Positions 16,504 to 25,252 of a DNA stretch of 64,000 nucleotides are shown here, piece by piece. The notes beneath the pieces are model-generated. The model searched no databases and was not told the DNA's origin. It saw nothing but the letters and a program-made list of their open reading frames with translations. The first letter of the stretch is position 1; each line of letters opens with the position of its first letter. Origin of the DNA: Occultella glacieicola (GTDB lineage: Bacteria; Actinomycetota; Actinomycetes; Actinomycetales; Beutenbergiaceae); contig NZ_SMNA01000001.1 in NCBI RefSeq assembly GCF_004353825.1, forward strand, positions 248,001 to 312,000, written 5' to 3'. The translations under genes and the position numbers were made by a program.

Positions 16504-17294
16504 TGCTGGACCTCACCTCGGTCTCCAAGACCTTCTTCCCCGGCACCGTCAACGAGCGCCGCGCGCTCACCGACGTGTCGCTCTCGCTGGCGCCTGCGGA
16601 GTTCACGACGGTGATCGGCTCCAACGGTGCGGGCAAGTCGACGCTGCTGAACCTCGTGGCCGGCTCGCTCACCCCGGACTCCGGGAGCATCGTGATCGAC
16701 GGCTCGGTCGTGACCCGGCTGCCCGACCACCGACGAGCGGCCTACATCGGCCGGGTGTTCCAGGACCCGATGGCCGGCACGGCGCCCACCATGACGATCG
16801 AGGAGAATCTCGCGATCGCGCTCTCCCGCGGGCGCAGCCGGGGTCTGCGGCTGGGGGTCACCCGGTCGAAGCGGGAGTTCTTCCAGGCCGAGCTCGCGTC
16901 CCTGGAGCTCGGACTGGAGGACCGGCTCAAGACGGTCGTCGGGCTGCTCTCGGGTGGCCAGCGGCAGGCCCTCTCGCTGCTCATGGCGACGTTCAGCGAG
17001 CCGAGGATCCTGCTCCTCGACGAGCACACCGCGGCCCTCGACCCGTCCCGGGCGGAACTGGTCACCCGGCTCACCGCGGACGCGGTCGAGCGGCATCACC
17101 TGACCACCCTGATGGTGACCCACAACATGGAGCAGGCGCTGCGGCTGGGTACCCGGCTGATCATGATGCACGAGGGCCGGATCGTCGTGGACGTCGCCGG
17201 CGAGCAGAAGCAGAGGGCGACCGTGGCGGACCTGCTCGGTGCGTTCGAGAAGGTCAAGGGCGCCGGGTTCGACGACCGCACCCTGCTGCAGTAG
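16503..17294 (+). CDS. ABC transporter ATP-binding protein, TrpZ-like
   Basis: A 263-residue ABC ATPase with all core motifs: Walker A GSNGAGKST, Q-loop in RVFQDPMAGTAPTMTIEEN, signature LLSGGQRQALSLL, Walker B ILLLDEHTAALDP (with DEH rather than DEP) and the switch His in MVTHNMEQALR. It powers the importer formed with the preceding permease and lipoprotein. The ATG at 16503 overlaps the permease stop by one nucleotide and is preferred over the GTG one codon earlier. The family (COG1101) matches the TrpX/TrpY-like partners, which supports a single three-gene system. Confidence 0.88.
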   Translation: MLDLTSVSKTFFPGTVNERRALTDVSLSLAPAEFTTVIGSNGAGKSTLLNLVAGSLTPDSGSIVIDGSVVTRLPDHRRAAYIGRVFQDPMAGTAPTMTIEENLAIALSRGRSRGLRLGVTRSKREFFQAELASLELGLEDRLKTVVGLLSGGQRQALSLLMATFSEPRILLLDEHTAALDPSRAELVTRLTADAVERHHLTTLMVTHNMEQALRLGTRLIMMHEGRIVVDVAGEQKQRATVADLLGAFEKVKGAGFDDRTLLQ

Positions 17295-17338
17295 GGCTGC
17301 GGGGAGGGCGACCCGCGCCCAGCACGGCGCCCGACAAG

Positions 17339-17344
17339 TAGGCT
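17339..17344 (+). promoter_or_regulatory. -10 box TAGGCT of a leaderless promoter
   Basis: TAGGCT followed by 7 nt and the GTG at 17352. No Shine-Dalgarno sequence is present. Confidence 0.5.
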
Positions 17345-17351
17345 TGAGCGG

Positions 17352-18332
17352 GTGGAACCGTTCTGGGACTTCATCGGCTCGTTCTGGTGGTTGGCCTTCC
17401 CCCTGGCCGGCATCGTGGGCGGCTGGGTCAAGGGTGCCCAGAAGTGGGACGAGAAGCGTCGCCACGACCGCTACCAGCAGGAACTCGAGCTCGAGCGGAT
17501 CCGCCACGGCCAGGTGGGACCGGGCGGGCAGAGCCGGTCCGGTCCGACTGTGCCGAACCAGACGAACCAGCCGGGTCAGGCGGGGCAGGGGCCGCACGGT
17601 CAGGGCCACGGCTTCCACGGACCGGGTGTCGCAGTGCCAGGTCAGCCGGGTCAGCCGGGTCAGCCGGGTCAGCACGGCACAGCGGCCGGCGCCGGCAAGG
17701 TCAACGCCGCCGCGCTGTTCCAGCGCGACGTGGGCCGGATCGTCGCGGCTCACGACGAGGTGAACCGGCGCTGGCTCGACTACGAGCTCGACGTCGCCAA
17801 GCTCATCGACTTCCCGCTCATCTCGGACATGCGTGAGCCGCTGACCGTCGACTTCCACAAGGCCAAGCGCGACGCGGACTTCCTCCGACCGGAGGACCCG
17901 AGCGCACCCGAGGAGCTCAGGGACCCGGCCCGGCTCGCGGAGTACCGCGAGGCCGTGCGCACGTTCGAGGTCGCCTTCGATGCTGCCGAACGGGAGGCCA
18001 AGCGCCGCCGTCGCTCCGACTTCACCGAGTCCGAGCGCTCGGCGCTCGCTCGGGCACGGAACCTGATCGCCATCGCGGACGACAACGGCGCTACCCATGC
18101 CGAGCGGCAGGTCGCCTACCGGCGCGCCAAGAGTGAGCTCGAGGGACTGATCGTGCTTCCGGACGCGGCCACGGACGCGATGGAGCTGCGGATCGCGGGA
18201 GCCCTCGACGCGGCACCCTCGGGTGGCGCGAGCAGCCCGCTCGACCTCGGGGATGTCACGCCCGGCCCGGCCGCGGACTCGCTCACCGATCCCGGCTCAC
18301 CGGACGAGCGCCGCCGACCCACGGCCGGGTAG
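17352..18332 (+). CDS. Membrane-anchored coiled-coil protein of unknown function
   Basis: I do not recognise a named family. The 326-residue product starts with a short hydrophobic segment (FIGSFWWLAFPLAGIVGGWV, residues about 9-28), then a basic/acidic helix. Next is a flexible Gly/Pro/Gln stretch (residues about 55-115) containing four P-G-Q tandem repeats. The remaining 200 residues are highly charged and helical, with heptad-like KAKRDADFL and REAVRTFEVAFDAAEREAKRRRR segments. A membrane-tethered cytoplasmic coiled coil is the likely architecture. The GTG start follows a leaderless -10 box. It lies 57 nt after the ABC importer genes but has its own promoter, so a joint function need not be assumed. 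Confidence 0.6.
   Translation: MEPFWDFIGSFWWLAFPLAGIVGGWVKGAQKWDEKRRHDRYQQELELERIRHGQVGPGGQSRSGPTVPNQTNQPGQAGQGPHGQGHGFHGPGVAVPGQPGQPGQPGQHGTAAGAGKVNAAALFQRDVGRIVAAHDEVNRRWLDYELDVAKLIDFPLISDMREPLTVDFHKAKRDADFLRPEDPSAPEELRDPARLAEYREAVRTFEVAFDAAEREAKRRRRSDFTESERSALARARNLIAIADDNGATHAERQVAYRRAKSELEGLIVLPDAATDAMELRIAGALDAAPSGGASSPLDLGDVTPGPAADSLTDPGSPDERRRPTAG
17637..17672 (+). repeat. In-frame 9-nt tandem repeat encoding Pro-Gly-Gln x4
   Basis: Four copies of CCGGGTCAG (first copy CCAGGTCAG) encode P-G-Q units in the linker of the coiled-coil membrane protein. Slippage would change linker length without breaking the frame. Confidence 0.8.
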
Positions 18333-18379
18333 CCGCCGGCCGGGCCCCCAGAACCGACACCCGCACGAGGAAGGACCCC

Positions 18380-18985
18380 ATGGCCACCGAACTCCCCGAC
18401 CTCCTGCTCCCCGACGCCGCGGCCTGGCACGACTGGTTGGCCGAGCACCACGGCTCCTCGCCCGGGGTCTGGTTGATCCTCGGGAAGAAGGGCGGCGACG
18501 TCACCTTGCTGACGTACGCCACCGCCGTCGAGGAGGCGTTGTGCTTCGGCTGGATCGACGGACAGGCGGCGCGACGTGACGAGGCCACCTCGGCACAGCG
18601 GATGACCCCGAGGACCTCGCGCAGCCGGTGGTCCGCGGTGAATGTGGCGCGGGTGGCCCGGCTCGAGGAGGAGGGCCGGATGCACCCAGCCGGCCGTGCC
18701 GCCGTCGAGGCCGCGAAGGCGGACGGTCGCTGGGAGGCCGCGTACGCCGGCCCCGCCACCGCGGAGGTCCCGGCCGACCTGGCCGCGGCCATCGCGGCGG
18801 ACCCGGACGCCCAAGCCATGTTCGACGTGCTCACCTCCGGCAACCGGTTCGCCCTGATCCACCGGCTCGGTGCGGTCAAGCGCGAGGAGACCAGGACCCG
18901 CAAGATCGGTGAGTTCGTGGCGATGCTCGCCCGCGGCGAGACCTTCTACCCGCAGAAGCGCCGCCCGCCCGAGCCGCTCGGGTGA
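18380..18985 (+). CDS. YdeI/OmpD-associated (bacteriocin-protection) family protein
   Basis: The 201-residue protein has the YdeI family pattern: WHDWLAEHHGSSPGVWLILG near the N-terminus, YATAVEEALCFGWIDGQ, FTPR-like MTPRTSRSRWSAVNVARVARL and a C-terminal REETRTRKIGEFVAMLARG. Family members have been linked to peptide-antibiotic or bacteriocin protection in enteric bacteria, but the biochemical activity is unknown and transfer of that role to an actinobacterium is inference. A GAAGGA precedes the ATG. It is convergent with the next gene, 25 nt apart. Confidence 0.75.
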   Translation: MATELPDLLLPDAAAWHDWLAEHHGSSPGVWLILGKKGGDVTLLTYATAVEEALCFGWIDGQAARRDEATSAQRMTPRTSRSRWSAVNVARVARLEEEGRMHPAGRAAVEAAKADGRWEAAYAGPATAEVPADLAAAIAADPDAQAMFDVLTSGNRFALIHRLGAVKREETRTRKIGEFVAMLARGETFYPQKRRPPEPLG

Positions 18986-19010
18986 GCCCGGGCGGCGGCG
19001 GACCCGAGGG

Positions 19011-20375
19011 TCAGGCCCGACGCCCGAACAGGTCCGGCACGCCGACCTCGACGACCCTCACCGACCCGTCCGGCGCAACCAGCACGAACGAGTCGGCGTA
19101 GTAGTCGGTGCCCGAGGCGACCAGGACGACCGTGCCGCCGGGCGCCGTCATCGCCCGCGTCACCGCGTCGCCCATCGGGGTGGTGCCGACCACCGTGCCC
19201 GTGGTGGCGTCGAGGACGTCCAGCCGGAAGTCGTCCCCGTTCGCCGTGATCGTGCTCTGCAGCAGCACGAGTCCGGACGCGGCGCCGGCGGGAGCCGCGC
19301 TCAGGTAGTACGCGTCGCCCGAGGTCGACCCCTGCGCTCGCTCCTCCGGGCTGAGGAGTCCGGGCGGGGTCTTCGTCACCTCCAGCAGGAACTCACCGTT
19401 GTAGACGGGGCCGGGCAGGTCCACGGTGCCCTCCGGGCCGGTCAGACGCACGGTGCCGCCGGGCACCCCGGGCGACAGCGGGCCGTAGTCGAACCGGCTC
19501 TCGCCCACGACCACGGCGTCGGTGGTCTCGTCCCAGCCCGAGTCCAGGTACATCCAGGCGCCGCTGGCGTCCGCGAACACCGACGACTGCCAGGCGTTGA
19601 TGGTCGGCACGTCGGACTCGGTTGCGGTGAGGCCGTCCACCGGCAGGGTGCGGTACTCGCCCAGGCTGGTGATCATCACGATCGCGTTGAGGTTCGGGTC
19701 GTAACCGTAGGCGGCGTACGCAGCCAGGTAGTCCGCCCCGAGTCCCTCGATGTCATCCGGACCGGCCACCCGGCGGCCGTCGGTCACGGACCGGATCTCC
19801 AGGCCGTAGTCGGTGACGACGTACAGGTACTGGGCGCCGGCGGCGAGAACGCCGGCGGCGCCGATCAGGTCGTCGTTCAGTTGGACGTCCCAGATCGGCT
19901 CGCCGGCGACCACGTCCACCGCCGCCAGGCGGATCTGGAACGTATCGTCCCAGAGCCAGACACCGTCGGCCTCGTACGGCATCAGGACCACGTCATCACC
20001 GTCGACCTGGGTGAAGGCGCCCACCGGCAGGAGTTCGGTCGAGCTGCCCTGGGACATGGCCAGCCGGGGCACGCCGAGCACCATGAAGCCGACGAACAGG
20101 ATCGGCAGCAGCGCGCCGAGCCAGCCGAACCGGAACCGACGCCGCCGGCGGGGCGGCACCGGCTCGCCGAAGCCGCCCAGCCCGGCGGCGGACGTCGGGA
20201 CCGACGTGGCCGGCGATGCGGCCGCACCGAAACTGCTCGACGGCGAGGGGTACCCGGCCGCACCGCTCGCCCCGGACCAGCCGCCCCGGGTGCCCGCGGT
20301 GTCCCAGCCGGGCATCGGCGCCTGCGGGCTCTGGTTGAGCGGGCTCTGGCTGACTCCGCCTACCTGGAACGACAT
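19011..20375 (-). CDS. Single-pass membrane protein with extracellular beta-propeller-like domain
   Basis: The 454-residue protein has a Ser/Gly/Pro-rich cytoplasmic tail (residues 1 to about 70), a basic stretch PPRRRRRFRFG, one transmembrane segment (WLGALLPILFVGFMVLGVP) and an outer part of about 350 residues. That part is built of repeated strand motifs such as AGAQYLYVVTDYGLEIRSV, AGEPIWDVQLNDD and DVLDATTGTVVGTTPMGD, resembling PQQ/WD-type propeller blades. No catalytic residues are evident, so a binding or sensing role is most likely. GAGGAG lies 5 nt before the ATG. Function unknown. Confidence 0.6.
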   Translation of the reverse strand: MSFQVGGVSQSPLNQSPQAPMPGWDTAGTRGGWSGASGAAGYPSPSSSFGAAASPATSVPTSAAGLGGFGEPVPPRRRRRFRFGWLGALLPILFVGFMVLGVPRLAMSQGSSTELLPVGAFTQVDGDDVVLMPYEADGVWLWDDTFQIRLAAVDVVAGEPIWDVQLNDDLIGAAGVLAAGAQYLYVVTDYGLEIRSVTDGRRVAGPDDIEGLGADYLAAYAAYGYDPNLNAIVMITSLGEYRTLPVDGLTATESDVPTINAWQSSVFADASGAWMYLDSGWDETTDAVVVGESRFDYGPLSPGVPGGTVRLTGPEGTVDLPGPVYNGEFLLEVTKTPPGLLSPEERAQGSTSGDAYYLSAAPAGAASGLVLLQSTITANGDDFRLDVLDATTGTVVGTTPMGDAVTRAMTAPGGTVVLVASGTDYYADSFVLVAPDGSVRVVEVGVPDLFGRRA

Positions 20376-20592
20376 CGTGCCTCCTCACGTCCCGCAGCGG
20401 CCGGGCCCGATGCCCGGCCGTCCACGAGGACGACCCAACCGCGTCGGGAGTCGCAACCGATCTCAGGTTGTCCCTCGTCCGTGGCCGACCTCGGACCAGC
20501 CGCGCTGACATTGGACCTGGCCGGGTCCGAGGTCAACGCGGCAGGTACTAGGTCAGCGCGGGCGGTGGTGGGGGAGCGTCAGGGGGACAACG

Positions 20593-22953
20593 TCAGGGGG
20601 TGGGGTCGGGTCCGGGCGCGGGGGATCGGAGTGGTAGGTCGGCGAGGACGTCCGGGACCGGCCCGAGGTGGATCATGCCGAGCCGGGTCGTCGGCCGGGT
20701 CATCGCCACGTACAGGGCGCCGAGCCCACGTGGACCCGAGGCGACCTCCTCCACGTCGGCCACCAGCACGCCGTCGAACTCCAGGCCCTTGGCCTGCTCC
20801 GGGGTGAGCACCACCACCTCGGCGGTCAGGTCGGGATCGACGCCGAACGAGACGCCGGTCCCACCGAGCGCGGCCGCGAGCGCACCGCCCAGCTCGGTGA
20901 CACGGCCGGCCGGTGCGATCACGGCGAGGTGTCCACCGTCGAGGGCGGCCACCTCCGTGCGCGCGAGGTCGACGACGTCCGCCGTCACCGTGCCCGGCGT
21001 CGAGGCCACCCGCCACGGCGCCTCCCCGCCCTCGCGCGCGGCGACCGGGGCGGGCGCCTGCGGATCCAGGGCGCGCAGGACCGGCGCCGCGGCGTCCAGC
21101 ACGGCCTGCGGGGTGCGGTAGCTGACGCTCAGGTCCACCCGCCGCCAGCGCCGTCGGGGATGGGCGGCCACCAGCGTGTCCCAGGAGGTGGTGCCGGCCG
21201 CGGCGGCCGTCTGGTGGACGTCGCCGACCACCGTCAGCGATCCCGAGGGCACCCGGCGCAACAGCATCCGCCACTGCATCGGGGACAGCTCCTGCGCCTC
21301 GTCGACGATCAGGTGCCCGTAGGCCCAGGTCCGGTCCGCCGAGGCCCGCTCGGCCAGCGAGCGGGAGTCCCGCTCGGCGAACCGCTGGGCCAGGTCCTCG
21401 GCCGAGACCCCCTGCACCCCGGATGCCGCGAGCACGCGCTGCGCGTACCGCAGCTCCTCGCGACGCCGGGCGTCCAGCCGGGCGTCGGCGAGGGTGTCGT
21501 CGACGCCGAGGAGCTCGGCGGCCTCGTCCAGGAGCGGCACGTCGGCTGCACTCCAGCCGGCGCCGGACGCGCGCGCCAGTGCCCGCCGGTCCGCCGCGCT
21601 CAGGTCCGGCGCGAGTTCGGGCCGGTCCGCGACCTGCCCGAACAGGTCCTCGAGCAGGCCCTCCGGCGTGAGCGCCGGCCAGAGCCCGTCCACGACGGCG
21701 GCCACGATCGGGTCCTGCTCGAGCTCGCGGCGCACGTGCGTCACCTCGTGCTCCCCGGCCGTGCCGGTGACTTCGGTCCCGCCACCCTCCACGGCGGACG
21801 GCAGCTGGTCGGCCTGCCTGGCGATCGCGGCGTCGGCGCTGCGCAGCTCCTTCTCGAAGCCCTTCTCGGTGTCCTCGAGCAGCTGCCGGTCCCGGTCGCG
21901 CACGAGCTCGGTCAGGTGCGACCAGAGGCCTTCGGCGAACACCCGCCTGGCAGGGTTGTGCGCGAGGCCGGTGCGCCGGGCGCGCTCGGCCGCGTCGACC
22001 AGCACGGGACCGGCCACCCGGAGCACGTCTCCGGCGAAGGTGACGTCGACGCCGTCGGGCATCTCCTGCCGTGCCCGTACGGCGGAGCCGAGCACCCCCG
22101 CCATCGTGATGTCGCCCTTCACGCGGGCCGCGTCCGGGGACTCGGCCCGGGTCACGGCAGTGCCCGGCAGCAGGGTGTCCGGGGTCGCGAGCACCACCTG
22201 GGTCTCGCCGAGCGAGGGCAGCACCTGCTCGATGTAGGCGAGGAACACGGGGCTCGGTCCGACCACGAGGACACCCTGCTCGGCGATCCGCGGGTAGGTA
22301 TAGAGCAGGTAGGCCGCCCGGTGCAGCGCGACCGCGGTCTTGCCGGTCCCCGGCCCGCCCTGGACCACGAGGATGCCGTCGGCGTCGGCGCGGATGACCT
22401 CGTCCTGCTCGCCCTGGAGGGTCGCGACGATCTCGCCCATGCGCCCGGTCCGGTGCGCGGTGAGGGCCTCCATGAGCGCCCCCTCGCCCACCAGGTCGTT
22501 GTCGGGGGCGCGGTCCAGATCGAGCAGCTCGTCGTTCACGCCGACCACGGTGCGACCCTGGGTGCGGATGTGCCGGCGTCGCTGGACGTCGGTGCCGGAG
22601 GCGGCGGTCGCCGTGTAGAAGTCGGAGGCGACCGGTGCGCGCCAGTCGACGAGCAGCGGGTTCAGGTCGGCGTCCCGCAGCCCCATCCGGCCGATGTAGG
22701 TCGCCGAGCCGTCCCGCCGGTCCAGACGCCCGAAGCACAGGCCGTGCTCGGCCCGGTCCAGATTCGCGCGACGCTCGCTCAGCCGGCTCGCCTGGGCGTC
22801 GCGGTCCACGAGACCGCGCGGGCCGTCAGCGCCGTCGGCACCGGCCCGGTTCGTGGCCGCCAGCGCGGCCTCGGTCTCCTCGCGCAACTCCTCCACTCGG
22901 GCGTAGAGCCCGTCCAGGTACTGCTGTTCGAGCCTGATCGCTGCGTCCGGCAC
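20593..22953 (-). CDS. helD: HelD/HelR-type RNA polymerase-recycling ATPase (UvrD-like helicase fold)
   Basis: The 786-residue protein has an N-terminal coiled coil (LEQQYLDGLYARVEELREE) and a superfamily 1 helicase core. Walker A is VVQGGPGTGKTAVALHRAAY, motif II is in LIVDEAQELSPMQWRMLLRR, motif III is LTVVGDVHQTAAAAGT, and a late motif VLTPEQAKGLEFDGVLV carries the K-G-L-E-F of UvrD-like proteins. FGRLDRRDGSATYIGRMGL and LLVDWRAPVASDFYTA are specific to HelD. HelD proteins release RNA polymerase from nucleic acid; actinobacterial HelR forms also protect it from rifampicin. The GTG at 22953 is preceded by AAGGGG. No rifamycin-associated palindrome was seen upstream. Confidence 0.85.
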   Translation of the reverse strand: MPDAAIRLEQQYLDGLYARVEELREETEAALAATNRAGADGADGPRGLVDRDAQASRLSERRANLDRAEHGLCFGRLDRRDGSATYIGRMGLRDADLNPLLVDWRAPVASDFYTATAASGTDVQRRRHIRTQGRTVVGVNDELLDLDRAPDNDLVGEGALMEALTAHRTGRMGEIVATLQGEQDEVIRADADGILVVQGGPGTGKTAVALHRAAYLLYTYPRIAEQGVLVVGPSPVFLAYIEQVLPSLGETQVVLATPDTLLPGTAVTRAESPDAARVKGDITMAGVLGSAVRARQEMPDGVDVTFAGDVLRVAGPVLVDAAERARRTGLAHNPARRVFAEGLWSHLTELVRDRDRQLLEDTEKGFEKELRSADAAIARQADQLPSAVEGGGTEVTGTAGEHEVTHVRRELEQDPIVAAVVDGLWPALTPEGLLEDLFGQVADRPELAPDLSAADRRALARASGAGWSAADVPLLDEAAELLGVDDTLADARLDARRREELRYAQRVLAASGVQGVSAEDLAQRFAERDSRSLAERASADRTWAYGHLIVDEAQELSPMQWRMLLRRVPSGSLTVVGDVHQTAAAAGTTSWDTLVAAHPRRRWRRVDLSVSYRTPQAVLDAAAPVLRALDPQAPAPVAAREGGEAPWRVASTPGTVTADVVDLARTEVAALDGGHLAVIAPAGRVTELGGALAAALGGTGVSFGVDPDLTAEVVVLTPEQAKGLEFDGVLVADVEEVASGPRGLGALYVAMTRPTTRLGMIHLGPVPDVLADLPLRSPAPGPDPTP

Positions 22954-23198
22954 GGATCCCCTTCGGGTCAGTCGGGTGGAACTCGTGGAGAACGACGGCG
23001 GGATGCGGTTTGTTCCCGACGGCGGCACCCGGGTGGTGGTGGCGGGCCTGGCGCGCTCGACGTCCTCCCGGGCCGGCGCCGAGCGGCGCCGATGAGTTCG
23101 GCCGAGGTGCCCGGTCTGTCCCCGGTGAGCGAACCCGCTCCTGCGCGCCGACGCCGTCGCGGCGGCGCGCTGCCGGCACCACAGTGAGGACGCCCGCC

Positions 23199-23672
23199 AT
23201 GCCCAGCATCACTGCGAACCTCTGGTTCGACACCCAGGCCGAGGAGGCGGCGACCCTGTACACGTCGATCTTCCCGAACTCGAGGATCGACCACCTGGAG
23301 CGTTACGGGCCCGGGGCGCCGCTGCCGGAGGGCACCGTGATGACGGTCGCGTTCTCCCTCGACGGCACGCCGTTCGTGGGTCTGAACGGGGGTCCGGCGT
23401 TCGCGTTCACCGAGGCGGTCTCGTTCATCATCGAGTGCGCCGACCAGGCGGAGGTGGACCACTACTGGGACGCGCTCACGGCCGACGGCGGCCAGGAGAG
23501 TCAGTGCGCGTGGCTCAAGGACCGGTTCGGGGTCTCCTGGCAGGTGGTGCCGCGGCGCCTGATGGAGTTGCTCGGCGACCCCGATCCCGAGCGGGCCGGC
23601 CGGGCCATGGAGGCCATGCTGCTGATGCGCAAGATCGACATCGCGGCCGTGGAGCGCGCGGCCGACGGCTGA
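23199..23672 (+). CDS. VOC superfamily protein (PhnB / 3-demethylubiquinone methyltransferase-like)
   Basis: The 157-residue protein opens with LWFDTQAEEAATLYTSIFPN and carries the family markers PEGTVMTVAFSLDG, FVGLNGGPAFAFTEAVSF and DGGQESQCAWLKDRFGVSWQ. These identify the glyoxalase-fold family PF06983. Despite its old name, the family lacks methyltransferase features and most members have no known substrate. The ATG at 23199 has GTGAGGA upstream; longer in-frame extensions run through the divergent helD promoter and lack family similarity. A tandem repeat lies just after its stop. Confidence 0.8.
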   Translation: MPSITANLWFDTQAEEAATLYTSIFPNSRIDHLERYGPGAPLPEGTVMTVAFSLDGTPFVGLNGGPAFAFTEAVSFIIECADQAEVDHYWDALTADGGQESQCAWLKDRFGVSWQVVPRRLMELLGDPDPERAGRAMEAMLLMRKIDIAAVERAADG

Positions 23673-23680
23673 GCCTCGAC

Positions 23681-23710
23681 CGGCTCGGTTCGGCTCGGTT
23701 CGGCTCAGTC
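23681..23710. repeat. Tandem 10-mer CGGCTCGGTT x3 between convergent genes
   Basis: Two perfect copies and one degenerate copy (CGGCTCAGTC). The third contains the stop codon of the convergent HxlR gene at 23705-23707. Confidence 0.7.
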
Positions 23711-24118
23711 CACCTTCGGTTGGGCTCGGTCGCGGCGGTCGTAGGCCCGTTGCGCCGCCGACACCTCGGGCACGGAGTCCTCGAGCACCTCGATGAGGCC
23801 GATCAGCCGGTCCGCCACGCGCTCGCCGAGCCCGCTGAGCCGGTACTCGACATGCGGCGGAAGCGTGGCCCTGGCCTCCCGGATCACGATCCCGTCGCGC
23901 TCGAGTGCCTGCAGCGTCTGGGCGAGCATCTTCTCGCTCACCCCGTCGATGCGGCGGCGCAGCGCGTTGAACCGGATCGCCCCGTCGCGCAGACCGGCGA
24001 CGGTCAGCACGCCCCAACGGCCGGTGACGGTCTCGAGCGCCTGACGGGAGGTGCAGCCACGCTGGAAGACGTCGGCGATGATCTCCGCGGACGGTCCGGA
24101 ATCGGGCTGGGTGGCCAT
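23705..24118 (-). CDS. HxlR family transcriptional regulator (QorR-like)
   Basis: The 137-residue winged-helix protein has the HxlR core: the CTSRQALETVTGRWGVLTVA opening, with a Cys of the kind that senses electrophiles in QorR/YodB proteins, then FNALRRRIDGVSEKMLAQTL and the wing RDGIVIREARATLPPHVEYR. It is divergent from a QorB-like NAD(P)H:quinone oxidoreductase gene, the classic qorR-qorB arrangement, so it probably represses that gene until it meets quinones or diamide-like stress. Two direct repeats and an inverted repeat lie in the shared intergenic region. Confidence 0.85.
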   Translation of the reverse strand: MATQPDSGPSAEIIADVFQRGCTSRQALETVTGRWGVLTVAGLRDGAIRFNALRRRIDGVSEKMLAQTLQALERDGIVIREARATLPPHVEYRLSGLGERVADRLIGLIEVLEDSVPEVSAAQRAYDRRDRAQPKVD

Positions 24119-24168
24119 GGGCGTCAAGCGTAGTCCGGCGCCGGTGACCCAGCACTGTGAAATACGCC

Positions 24169-24208
24169 GCACTATCGAATCCATTGCACTATCGAAAAGT
24201 AAGTGCAA
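24169..24208. promoter_or_regulatory. Operator-like repeats in the hxlR-qorB intergenic region
   Basis: GCACTATCGAA occurs at 24169-24179 and 24186-24196, 17 nt apart. The second copy starts a 25-nt inverted repeat, TTGCACT (24184-24190) with AGTGCAA (24202-24208). This is the best candidate for the binding site of the divergently encoded HxlR regulator. Confidence 0.5.
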
Positions 24209-24317
24209 GGATGCGGGTGCCCGATCGGTCCGACCGTCGAGTGCGCCGGGCCGAGACCCCGGCGCTGCCCCGATCCAGGTCAGGGCCACCACACCCGCGT
24301 CCCAGGAGGATTCCCAC

Positions 24318-25193
24318 ATGATCGCCGTCACCGGAGTCACTGGCCACCTCGGCCGGCTCATCGTCCAAGCACTGCTGCGCCGCGGCGTCGAGCCGTCCCA
24401 GGTGATCGCCGCCGTACGGACGCCGGCCAGGGCCGACGATCTGGCCGACCGCGGCGTGAACGTCCGGGAGGCCGACTACGACCGGCCGGAGACGCTGGCT
24501 CCCGCGTTCGCCGGAGTGGACGTGCTCGTTCTCGTCTCCGGGAATGCAGTGGGTGAGCGGGTCCGCCAGCACGGCGCAGCGATCGACGCCGCAAAGTCCG
24601 CGGGGGTGAAGCACCTGCTCTACACGAGTGTGCTGCACGCGGACACGACCCCGCTGCTGCTCGCCCCGGAGCACAGGGCGACCGAGGAACTGATCGCAGC
24701 CGCCGGGATCCCCGCCACGCTGCTGCGCAACGGTTGGTATACGGAGAACTATGTGGCCAACCTCGAGCAGGCGCGTGAGAGCAGCGAGATCCTGGGCAGC
24801 GTCGGCGCCGGGCGGGTTGCCGCGGCCAGCCGCGCGGACTTCGCCGAGGCCGCGGCAGTCGCCGCCATCAACGCCGCCGCGAACCCTGAGCAGGCCGGCG
24901 TGTACGAACTGAGTGGCGACGAGGCGTGGGACTACGCGACCCTCGCGGACGCCGTCGGGCAGGTCATCGGGCGACCCGTCGCCTACCGGGACGTGACCAC
25001 GGCCGAGCACGAGGCGATCCTGACCGGCGCGGGCCTGGACGAAGGGACCGCCGCGTTCGTCGCCGGCCTGGACGCGAACATCCGCGACGGCCTCCTCGCC
25101 GGGACCAGTGGCGACCTCGCCCGGCTGATTGGGCGCCCGACCACGCCGCTACGGGAGGGTCTGAGCGCGGCGCTCGCGACCTCGAGGGTCTGA
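24318..25193 (+). CDS. NmrA-like / QorB-type NAD(P)H:quinone oxidoreductase
   Basis: The 291-residue protein is an atypical short-chain dehydrogenase with an N-terminal nucleotide-binding motif MIAVTGVTGHLGRLIVQAL. Its other markers, LVLVSGNAVGERVRQHGAAI, HLLYTSVLHADTTPLLLAPE and LLRNGWYTENY, are those of QorB (YtfG) proteins. QorB reduces quinones with NADPH and relieves quinone or disulfide stress. An AGGAGGA sits just before the ATG. The divergent HxlR gene strengthens the assignment. Confidence 0.8.
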   Translation: MIAVTGVTGHLGRLIVQALLRRGVEPSQVIAAVRTPARADDLADRGVNVREADYDRPETLAPAFAGVDVLVLVSGNAVGERVRQHGAAIDAAKSAGVKHLLYTSVLHADTTPLLLAPEHRATEELIAAAGIPATLLRNGWYTENYVANLEQARESSEILGSVGAGRVAAASRADFAEAAAVAAINAAANPEQAGVYELSGDEAWDYATLADAVGQVIGRPVAYRDVTTAEHEAILTGAGLDEGTAAFVAGLDANIRDGLLAGTSGDLARLIGRPTTPLREGLSAALATSRV

Positions 25194-25252
25194 TCGAGCA
25201 CGGGCGCGCCACTGCGCGGCTCCCGATCGGAGCGGGCGGGCCTCAGTCCCTT

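Noticed and set aside
20668-23187. An 839-codon plus-strand open frame opposite helD
   Set aside because: It is fully antisense to a gene with complete helicase motifs and has the Arg/Gly/His-rich composition of a shadow frame in GC-rich DNA.
22954-23198. Rifamycin-associated element upstream of helD
   Set aside because: I looked for a 19-bp GGGGCTTGCGGCAAGCCCC-like palindrome in this gap and around 63642-63801 and saw none.
8004-24196. A shared regulon between GTGATCGAAA (8004) and GCACTATCGAA (24169)
   Set aside because: Both contain ATCGAA at 17-nt spacing, but the flanks differ and the neighbouring regulators are of unrelated families, so the likeness is probably chance.
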